From NCBI GenBank assembly GCA_020440935.1, contig JAGRNC010000030.1:1-12842 (forward strand): DNA of 12,842 nucleotides, read 5' to 3'. Below, in pieces: positions 7,692-12,842 of this stretch. The notes under the pieces are model-generated. The model ran no database searches, was not told the origin of the DNA, and worked only from the letters and a program-made list of their open reading frames with translations. The first letter of the stretch is position 1; each line of letters starts with the position of its first letter. The position numbers and the translations under genes are program-made. The stretch is from Leptospiraceae bacterium (GTDB lineage: Bacteria > Spirochaetota > Leptospiria > Leptospirales > Leptonemataceae).

Positions 7692-8753
7692 ATGGCAGAT
7701 CCCGGCCCAACTGCCAATTTTCGCCAAATTCTATTGTATCGCCCTGGGGCCCTGGGCGATCTCGTCGCCATCATCCCATTTCTGACGAAGCTTCGTCAAA
7801 CGTATCCGGCAGCCCGAATCCATCTGCTCTGTTCCGCTTCCTGGCAATGGATTGGGCAGACGCTGGCCGAAGAAACCTATTCGGTGGAAGATCCCAGGCT
7901 GCTGCCGCTTTTCTCGGGAGTCCGTGCAAACCATTTTCCCAGTCCCAGCGGCGGATTCGACATGGCATACCTCTTCTTGCAGAACAGAGATTCTTTATTC
8001 GAGCAAGGTGTGCTACAGTTCGCAAGGGCGGTTCGATGGATTCAGACCAGACCATCTCCTGAGTTGCAACATTGCCAGCCGACTCCGAAATCCGAACAAA
8101 TCAACATTCGTCAGTTTCTGCACGATCAAGAATTCGACGGCCCCATGCCCATACCCGTCCTGCGTTTGCCTGATCTTACAGAGGGACGTCCCTCGTTTAT
8201 GCCGGCGACTACGGATCCGGGCAAGGGTCTGCAAGAAGGTCAGGTATTGCGGGGCAGTGTAAGCAGCCCTTTTGATTCCGGGACATTCGCATCCAAAAGC
8301 TTGCTTTGCATCCATCCAGGTTCGGGCAGCCCGGCGAAGAACTGGCCTCTGGAAAACTTTTTGGAGATCGCCCGATTCTGGAGGATGCGTGGTGGACAGG
8401 TGGCCTGGACTCTAGGCCCGGCTGACCAGGCGCTGAAAGATGCGCTTTGCAGGCAAGTATCCGGCGATGAGCATTTCTCTGTAAAAGGCGATCGGATCTG
8501 CGCCGATCTGACTCTGGCGCAGCTTTGTGCACTCTATGCGCAACCGGAAATACTCTGGCTCTGCAACGACTCGGGTCCGGCTCATCTGGCTGCTGCTCTG
8601 GGCGCCGATGGAATTGCAATCTTTGGCGCAAGCGATGCGACGTTGTGGGCTCCGCAGGGCATGGGCAGGATTCGAATACTTGGAAAAAGGGACGCCTTTC
8701 CTGCCGTGGAAGAAGTAAAGGCAGCTCTGGCGTCCCTTGCGAAATTCGATTAA
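7692..8753 (+). CDS. glycosyltransferase family 9 (heptosyltransferase-type) protein
   Basis: This is a 353-residue GT-B enzyme of family 9, the family of ADP-heptose:LPS heptosyltransferases; it would add a sugar to a lipopolysaccharide core or a related glycan at the inner face of the membrane. The N-terminal lobe has YRPGALGDLVAIIPFLTKL (16-34), the family's glycine-rich start. The C-terminal lobe has HPGSGSPAKNWP (208-219), where donor phosphate is bound, and NDSGPAHLAAALG (292-304) followed by IFGASD (310-315). The middle part (about 100-200) is poorly conserved to my eye. The donor cannot be read from sequence, so no waa/rfa name is given. Its ATG follows the yedK stop with no gap. Its TAA overlaps the stop of the converging htrA gene by 4 bp. 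Confidence 0.85.
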   Translation: MADPGPTANFRQILLYRPGALGDLVAIIPFLTKLRQTYPAARIHLLCSASWQWIGQTLAEETYSVEDPRLLPLFSGVRANHFPSPSGGFDMAYLFLQNRDSLFEQGVLQFARAVRWIQTRPSPELQHCQPTPKSEQINIRQFLHDQEFDGPMPIPVLRLPDLTEGRPSFMPATTDPGKGLQEGQVLRGSVSSPFDSGTFASKSLLCIHPGSGSPAKNWPLENFLEIARFWRMRGGQVAWTLGPADQALKDALCRQVSGDEHFSVKGDRICADLTLAQLCALYAQPEILWLCNDSGPAHLAAALGADGIAIFGASDATLWAPQGMGRIRILGKRDAFPAVEEVKAALASLAKFD

Positions 8754-9880
8754 CTTCCTGGCTGGGCGGGCCGCTGCTTCAAAGTAACATTTACGGTTAG
8801 CTGCTTCCCTTTACGCCATAGCTTAACGGCAACTTTGTCGCCAGGCGCCATGGCTGCCACTTTACGGATTAGATCCGAGAATTCATTGATTTTCTGATCG
8901 CCAACATAGAGTATAAAATCGCCGGGCTGGATGCCTGCTTCTTTGGCGGGGCCATCGTCGGTAACCGATTGCACATAAACGCCAAATCCCGGGCCCGGAC
9001 TGATTCGAACGCCAGCGCGAATGTTAACTCCCAGATAACCGTGGCTTACTTTTCCTTTTTCGCGAAGCTGCTGTAAGACCGCCCGCGCCGTGTTGATTGG
9101 AATGGCAAATCCAATGCCCATGTTTCCACCGCTTTCCGAGTAAATCATTCGATTCACTCCGATCACTTCGCCGTCCAGATTAATGAGCGGCCCGCCGGAA
9201 TTACCGGGATTAATGGATGCATCGGTTTGAATATGCGAATTGCCTAGCTGGTCGATCTCATTTCTGGATACGGAGCTAACCACTCCTACGGTAAACGTTC
9301 GATCCAGGCCAAAAGGATTGCCGATGGCAATGGCCCAGTCCCCTACCTGTACTTTGTCGGAGTCTCCCAGATGCACCGGCTTGAGACCGCTTACTCCATC
9401 TACTTTTAGCAATGCGATATCGGTAAGTTCGTCAGAGCCTATTATACGGGCCAGCCGCTGCTCGCCGTTGATGGTAACCTTTACGCTATCCATTTGGGCA
9501 ACCACGTGATAGTTAGTGCATATGTAGCCGTCGCTAGAAAGTATGAAGCCGGTTCCCAGGCCGTTTTGCTTTTGTTTTCCTGATTGAGGCGCCTGATTGA
9601 AGAATTGCTTGAATAATGGGTCGCTGCGCAAAGGCGTATTGGAGACGTCCACTTCCTTCTCTGTACTTATGAATACCACCGAGTCCTTGTACAGCTCAAA
9701 AACATCGCGAAAAGCTCCTTGCATCTGGCGAACCGATGCATGGTCCTTTTTTTGCGCCAGGGGGGAGGGTAATTCCGCCTGCGGAAAAGCCGAATCGCTT
9801 CTTGCCTGCAGAGCGGTGGAGAGGGTCAGAGCGCCAATTAGCACAAAGATTAGAGTATTTCTGTAACGTGGGTAGAACAT
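8750..9880 (-). CDS. HtrA/Deg-family periplasmic serine protease, one PDZ domain
   Basis: This exported trypsin-like protease degrades or senses misfolded envelope proteins. From ATG 9880 it has 376 residues: a signal peptide (hydrophobic LIFVLIGALTL, probable cleavage after ALQA), a short linker, the protease domain with His125 in NYHVV, Asp154 in TDIALL and Ser228 in GNSGGP, then one PDZ domain (about 282-369) opening with YLGVNI. A single PDZ makes it more like DegS/HtrA than DegP. The LA loop is moderately long and Gln-rich. The start at 9880 rather than 9916 is chosen because AGGAGA lies 6 nt upstream and the extra 12 residues would precede the signal peptide. It lies 99 nt downstream of three Hsp20 genes, with a terminator between. 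Confidence 0.94.
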   Translation of the reverse strand: MFYPRYRNTLIFVLIGALTLSTALQARSDSAFPQAELPSPLAQKKDHASVRQMQGAFRDVFELYKDSVVFISTEKEVDVSNTPLRSDPLFKQFFNQAPQSGKQKQNGLGTGFILSSDGYICTNYHVVAQMDSVKVTINGEQRLARIIGSDELTDIALLKVDGVSGLKPVHLGDSDKVQVGDWAIAIGNPFGLDRTFTVGVVSSVSRNEIDQLGNSHIQTDASINPGNSGGPLINLDGEVIGVNRMIYSESGGNMGIGFAIPINTARAVLQQLREKGKVSHGYLGVNIRAGVRISPGPGFGVYVQSVTDDGPAKEAGIQPGDFILYVGDQKINEFSDLIRKVAAMAPGDKVAVKLWRKGKQLTVNVTLKQRPAQPGS

Positions 9881-9886
9881 GCGTAT

Positions 9887-9892
9887 TCTCCT
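9887..9892 (-). promoter_or_regulatory. ribosome-binding site that sets the htrA start
   Basis: AGGAGA on the minus strand ends 6 nt before ATG 9880. The upstream in-frame ATG at 9916 falls within terminator-proximal sequence and lacks a comparable site. Confidence 0.75.
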
Positions 9893-9917
9893 GTTACTTA
9901 AAGAATCGGAATTCATA

Positions 9918-9945
9918 GGAAAAAGAAAAGGGGCCCGGGGGCCCC
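9918..9945 (-). terminator. intrinsic terminator after the Hsp20 genes
   Basis: Bases 9930-9945 form a GC-only inverted repeat (GGGGCC, loop CGGG, GGCCCC). Read on the minus strand, it is followed by a T-rich run, CTTTTCTTTTTCC. It sits 34 nt after the stop of the last Hsp20 gene, so it fits rho-independent termination of that operon and separates it from htrA. On the plus strand the repeat is not followed by T residues. Confidence 0.82.
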
Positions 9946-9979
9946 TGTCTGCTAAAAATAGGAAATTATGGATGCTGCT

Positions 9980-10453
9980 TCAGGCTGACTTGATGCTAAT
10001 TTTCTTTCTGTCGCCAGCGCTGCTTGCCTTTTTTGGTAAACTTATGTGCAGCACTCCTTTCGCATATTTCGCGTCGGACTTGTCTTCCTCCACTTCGCAG
10101 GGAAGAGCCACTGTGCGCTGGAAGCTACCGTAGCTCCGTTCCACTCGGTGGAAGTTGCCCTCTTTCTTTTCGCTTTCCCGCTTTTTTTCGCCCTTGATTG
10201 TGAGCGAATCGCGGTGGAGCGATACATCCAGGTCTTTTTCGTCGATTCCCGGAAGTTCAACGGTGACTTCTACGGTCTTATCGGTTTCTTGAACATCCAC
10301 CGCCACATTCATGGCTGCGGGTTCCACATCGTAGAAGTCCCGGAAGAATTCGCTGAACAGATTATTCATTTCCCGGTGAAATCCCAGGAAGGAATCGTCC
10401 CAGCGTTTTGGTGTTGTATCGCTTTTGCGATGTACCAGGTCCTTGAGTCCCAT
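9980..10453 (-). CDS. small heat shock protein Hsp20 (third in tandem)
   Basis: This is a 157-residue alpha-crystallin-type holdase that would bind unfolding proteins in the cytoplasm without ATP. The N-terminal arm has the aromatic segment FRDFYDV. The crystallin domain (about 48-145) contains VELPGIDEKDLDVSL, GSFQRTVALP and KGVLHISLPK, and the C-terminal anchor I-X-I motif is ISI near the end. The typical A-x-x-x-NGVL is changed to AKYAKGVL. A strong AAGGAGGTG precedes ATG 10453. The gap to the preceding Hsp20 gene is only 11 nt, so the two share a transcript. An intrinsic terminator follows. Confidence 0.95.
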   Translation of the reverse strand: MGLKDLVHRKSDTTPKRWDDSFLGFHREMNNLFSEFFRDFYDVEPAAMNVAVDVQETDKTVEVTVELPGIDEKDLDVSLHRDSLTIKGEKKRESEKKEGNFHRVERSYGSFQRTVALPCEVEEDKSDAKYAKGVLHISLPKKASSAGDRKKISIKSA

Positions 10454-10464
10454 GATGCACCTCC

Positions 10465-10842
10465 TTACTCAGATTTTACTTGAATCTTTCGAGTGGATGG
10501 CTTGCTCACGGGAATGGTCAGTTCCAGAACTCCATTCTTGACGCGAGCCTGAATGCCTTCCACATCGATATCTTCGCTCAATCGAAAAGAGCGTTCGTAG
10601 TTGCCCACTCCGTACTCCGCGTAAACGAGCTTACCATCGACCCGGGGTTGTTCTACCTGGGCCTTAATTGTCAGTACGTTTTTTTCTACGCTTACATCTA
10701 CGGAGTCTTCGCCTGCACCCGGGATGTCCGCATAAAGATAGAATGTATCTTCTTTACGGTAGAGGTCTACGGCCGGCGAATAGATACGCTGCCGAACGCT
10801 CCCTTCTCGAATTTCGTTTTGCTTTTGAACTGCTGTTTCCAT
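10465..10842 (-). CDS. small heat shock protein Hsp20 (second in tandem)
   Basis: This is a short 125-residue Hsp20, a cytoplasmic holdase. The crystallin domain carries YADIPGAGEDSVDVSVEKN, NYERSFRLSEDIDV and ARVKNGVLELTIPVSK, the standard NGVL strand; the C-terminal anchor is IQV. The N-terminal arm is brief (about 20 residues), which in this family usually goes with smaller or more dynamic oligomers. The start is ATG 10842, because GGAGG lies 5 nt upstream; the frame also has a TTG at 10854, but it would overlap that site. It follows the first Hsp20 gene by 82 nt and precedes the third by 11 nt. Sequence differs widely from both neighbours, so this is an old set of paralogues rather than a recent duplication. 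Confidence 0.95.
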   Translation of the reverse strand: METAVQKQNEIREGSVRQRIYSPAVDLYRKEDTFYLYADIPGAGEDSVDVSVEKNVLTIKAQVEQPRVDGKLVYAEYGVGNYERSFRLSEDIDVEGIQARVKNGVLELTIPVSKPSTRKIQVKSE

Positions 10843-10908
10843 GATAACCTCCAAATCAGTTTGCTTCCAATGATTCTATTTTGTCTTGGTCGATGCTTTA
10901 TTGTTTCA

Positions 10909-10922
10909 TTCGCTTTCGCGAA
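10909..10922 (-). other. GAAA-tetraloop hairpin between the first two Hsp20 genes
   Basis: Read on the minus strand, TTCGC-GAAA-GCGAA forms a perfect 5-bp stem with a GNRA-type loop, 2 nt after the TAA of the first Hsp20 gene. No T-run follows, so it is not a normal terminator. It could stabilise or mark a processed 3' end of the first message and so set unequal amounts of the Hsp20 proteins. Confidence 0.4.
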
Positions 10923-10924
10923 GC

Positions 10925-11332
10925 TTAGCTTGCCGCCACGGCGATTTTTCGCGGACGGTCCTCGGCGGCTCTTTCCAGGTGAATGGTCAAAATTCCATTC
11001 TTCAGCTCTGCGCGCACAGATTCCTGGTTTGCGCGGAAGGGAAGGCGCACCAGCTTCTCAAATTTGCCAGCCGGTCTTTCCTGCCGTAGCGCTTCGCCTT
11101 CAGCCGCTTTCTTTTCCATCTGGATTGTAACCAGATCATCCTGCACTTCGATGGAAAGATCGTCAGCCTCCAGGCCGGGCACTTCTGCGCGAATGGTTGC
11201 GTCGTTTTCCTGGGTATACAGCTGAACCCCTGGGTAGCTGCGTCGATAATTGGGACGGGCGAACCGGGTGTCCAGGTTAGCCAGGTCATCCCATAGATTT
11301 CGTTGCCATCCATACCAGTCATTCCAGAACAT
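10925..11332 (-). CDS. small heat shock protein Hsp20 (first in tandem)
   Basis: This is a 135-residue alpha-crystallin-type chaperone and the first gene of the Hsp20 operon. The N-terminal arm is strikingly Trp-rich (MFWNDWYGWQRNLW). The crystallin domain has AEVPGLEADDLSIEV, GKFEKLVRLPF and AELKNGILTIHLER; the C-terminal anchor is IAV. The start is ATG 11332, with AAGGAGG 6 nt upstream; the ATG at 11350 in the same frame would lie before that site and is rejected. The 105-nt region to the divergent ZnuA-like gene must hold the promoter. The leader can fold in a way that would hide the ribosome-binding site. Confidence 0.95.
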   Translation of the reverse strand: MFWNDWYGWQRNLWDDLANLDTRFARPNYRRSYPGVQLYTQENDATIRAEVPGLEADDLSIEVQDDLVTIQMEKKAAEGEALRQERPAGKFEKLVRLPFRANQESVRAELKNGILTIHLERAAEDRPRKIAVAAS

Positions 11333-11338
11333 GTCGTG

Positions 11339-11380
11339 CCTCCTTTGCATTGCGTTGTGTTCTCACATGCATATTAGCAA
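11339..11380 (-). promoter_or_regulatory. candidate ROSE-like RNA thermometer in the Hsp20 leader
   Basis: On the minus strand, UUGCU (11380-11376) can face AGGAG of the ribosome-binding site (11344-11340) in the ROSE-type pairing U-A, C-G, G-G, U-A, U-G. Between them UGCAU (11371-11367) pairs with AUGCA (11350-11346), and GUG (11366-11364) with CAC (11359-11357) around an AGAA loop, leaving a six-base bulge. ROSE elements are known from Hsp20 leaders of proteobacteria. This fold was found by eye; no energy calculation was done. Confidence 0.33.
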
Positions 11381-11437
11381 GTGGCGTACCAGCCTTTGCT
11401 TATTCGGATAGGGCCCTGGAAGCCATTGTTGCAAACT

Positions 11438-12394
11438 ATGCCTGCCAAACTGACACTTGCCATTGAATTTCTGACAGTCCTGAAACGGGGCCTCATTGTT
11501 ACCTTGCTGCCCCTGGGATCGGCACTGATTCTGCTACAATGTCAGCCTGGAAGTCCGGTGCCCTATCCCGCGACAATTCGCCCCGTGGCCTTCCTTATTG
11601 AACGATTGGCCGGTAGCCGAATGAGCGAATCCCTGGTAAGTCCCGGCCGGAATCCGGAAACTTACGATCCCTCGGTCTTTGAGCTCATGCGTTTTCGAAA
11701 TTGCAGGACTCTCTTTTATGTGGCGCCTTCCCTGGATGGGTGGGCCGCTCATTTTCCGGGCTGCCGTTCCGTTGCACTGTTGCCGGGGCCTTCTGCGAAC
11801 CAGCCATCCACAAAGGCGACTTTAGAAGAAGGGCCAGATCATTCTCTGTGGGTCTCCGGACATCGCCACGATCGAATGCAGCCAGATCCCCATTTCTGGA
11901 CCGATCCCCACCGAATACTGGAAGTGCTACCGGGACTGCAAGAGCAGCTCATTGGAATGGAACCAGAATCCGCTGACCGAATCGCAGAAGAAGGCGATGT
12001 GCTGCGACGGCAACTGGAATGGATGGAGCAGGATGCCTCCGCCAGGCTAAAGCATCTGAAAGGACTGCGTGCTATTCTCATCCATCCTACCTACAAGAGT
12101 TTCCTGGAGGAGCATGGTATTGAAGTGGTGGCCGTAGTGGAGCCAGCGCCTGGCAAGGAATTGAGTCTGAAAGAGTGGCGCGAGATTTTTGCTCGTCGGC
12201 CTGTGGATCTGGTGATTCATGAGGTGCAGTTGCCCGAACGGCCATCGCGGGCCCTGGCGGAAGCATTGAATGCGCAAGTAGTGGTGCTGGACCCTATGGG
12301 ATCCAGCGCGCGAAACCTCACCGAATTATTGCAGTCGCAGATCGATACCCTGGCCGGAATATCGCCCCATCGTATTCTTCAAGGGAAGCCATAA
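11438..12394 (+). CDS. zinc/manganese-type ABC transporter substrate-binding protein (ZnuA-like)
   Basis: This is a 318-residue protein of the cluster 9 (ZnuA/TroA) binding proteins that capture Zn, Mn or Fe in the periplasm. The N-terminus has a basic segment and the hydrophobic run LIVTLLPLGSALILL, ending at Cys35 (LLQC), a loose lipobox. Metal-site positions: DPHFWTDP with His152 and HPTYKSFLEEHGI with His216 are kept, and LDPMGS near 285 is where the family places an acidic ligand. The first motif reads GRNPETYDPS, with Glu74 where most members have His. There is no long His-rich loop, only SGHRHD. The start is uncertain: ATG 11438 lacks a clear ribosome-binding site and the frame is open back to GTG 11381. 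The ATPase gene follows after 18 nt. The family call is firm, the metal is not. Confidence 0.83.
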   Translation: MPAKLTLAIEFLTVLKRGLIVTLLPLGSALILLQCQPGSPVPYPATIRPVAFLIERLAGSRMSESLVSPGRNPETYDPSVFELMRFRNCRTLFYVAPSLDGWAAHFPGCRSVALLPGPSANQPSTKATLEEGPDHSLWVSGHRHDRMQPDPHFWTDPHRILEVLPGLQEQLIGMEPESADRIAEEGDVLRRQLEWMEQDASARLKHLKGLRAILIHPTYKSFLEEHGIEVVAVVEPAPGKELSLKEWREIFARRPVDLVIHEVQLPERPSRALAEALNAQVVVLDPMGSSARNLTELLQSQIDTLAGISPHRILQGKP

Positions 12395-12412
12395 TTAGAA
12401 CAGGATCAAATC

Positions 12413-12842
12413 ATGTCCGAAACCAATCATCAGCCATGCGTTTCTTTAGAAGGGGTCACCGTGCGATTTGGCCGAACCGTGGCCATTGAAGACATCAGTC
12501 TGCAATGTATGCCCGCCACCATGACCGCCATACTCGGACCCAACGGAAGCGGAAAGTCCACTTTGCTCAAGGCCATTCTCGGACTATTGGAAGTGGATCG
12601 AGGCTCCATCCAGCTTTCGTGCAAGGCAAAAGGCATCGGCTATGTGCCCCAGGCAAAAACCCTGGATCGTCGATTTCCGGCCACGGCCATGGAACTTGTG
12701 AGCACCGGATTGTTATCCAGGTGGCCATTTCGCATATCCAGCGACACTCGAAAGAAGGTAGATGCATGTCTGGATCGAGTGGGACTTCGCGGCTATCAGA
12801 AACATTTGCTTTCCGATCTAAGCGGAGGTGAATTACAACGGG
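12413..12842 (+). CDS. metal ABC transporter ATP-binding protein, 5' part
   Basis: This ATPase subunit of an ABC importer runs off the window end; 143 residues are visible. It shows Walker A GPNGSGKST (about 43-51), the Q-loop in GYVPQ and the signature LSGGE near the cut. The segment RRFPATAMELVSTG after the Q-loop resembles that of ZnuC/MntB-type ATPases, where it contacts the permease. AGGA lies about 8 nt before ATG 12413. It follows the ZnuA-like gene by 18 nt, so a permease gene is expected downstream, outside the window. A znuC name is likely but rests on context. Confidence 0.93.
   Translation, partial: MSETNHQPCVSLEGVTVRFGRTVAIEDISLQCMPATMTAILGPNGSGKSTLLKAILGLLEVDRGSIQLSCKAKGIGYVPQAKTLDRRFPATAMELVSTGLLSRWPFRISSDTRKKVDACLDRVGLRGYQKHLLSDLSGGELQR

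Noticed and set aside
10480..11130. 216-residue plus-strand open frame over two Hsp20 genes
   Set aside because: It is antisense to two clear Hsp20 genes and has no recognisable domain and no good ribosome-binding site; the openness comes from their codon use.
11370..11377. TAATAT as a -10 box for the Hsp20 operon
   Set aside because: It matches only 4 of 6 consensus positions, no -35 lies at the right distance, and it would exclude the UUGCU pairing in the leader.
11372..11401. CIRCE (HrcA operator) upstream of the Hsp20 genes
   Set aside because: TTAGCA is present, but the full half-sites match TTAGCACTC and GAGTGCTAA at only about 6 and 5 of 9 positions, and the spacing is 11 rather than 9.

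Overview
The window is a gene-dense bacterial chromosome segment of moderate GC content. It carries 13 protein genes, two of them cut by the window edges, and no tRNA, rRNA, CRISPR array, insertion sequence or phage gene that I can see. The host is a Gram-negative, didermic bacterium: there is a glycosyltransferase family 9 (heptosyltransferase-type) protein, an exported HtrA protease and predicted lipoproteins. The loose lipoprotein signal sequences and the gene mix would suit a higher-GC member of the Leptospirales (Leptonema or Turneriella type). That placement is a low-confidence inference, not something the sequence proves.

Layout. (1) Bases 1-1831, plus strand: the 3' part of an alpha/beta-hydrolase, then a 5'-3' exonuclease of the PolI N-terminal type with a long Lys/Ala-rich tail. 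The exonuclease is broken by a one-base frameshift at a run of five C. (2) 1924-2529, plus strand: a TfoX N-terminal-domain protein with a second histone-H1-like basic tail. (3) 5870-2533, minus strand: a RapA/SNF2-type helicase followed 2 nt later by hypoxanthine phosphoribosyltransferase, converging on the TfoX gene. (4) 5941-8753, plus strand: a tight three-gene operon of TPR lipoprotein, SRAP/YedK abasic-site protein and family 9 glycosyltransferase. (5) 11332-8750, minus strand: a protein quality control block of three different Hsp20 genes in tandem, an intrinsic terminator, then an HtrA/Deg periplasmic protease. (6) 11438-12842, plus strand: a zinc/manganese-type ABC uptake system, with the substrate-binding protein followed by the ATPase (cut by the window end).

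How the genes work together. The left part groups DNA/RNA-related proteins (5' nuclease, TfoX-domain protein, RapA-like ATPase, and the SRAP protein a little further on) with purine salvage. The right part groups stress proteins: cytoplasmic Hsp20 holdases and a periplasmic protease. The leader of the first Hsp20 gene can be folded into a ROSE-like RNA thermometer. I see no self-evident new multi-gene system. The observations most worth following are the paired H1-like tails, the frameshift, the possible thermometer and the altered metal-site residue in the ZnuA-like protein.
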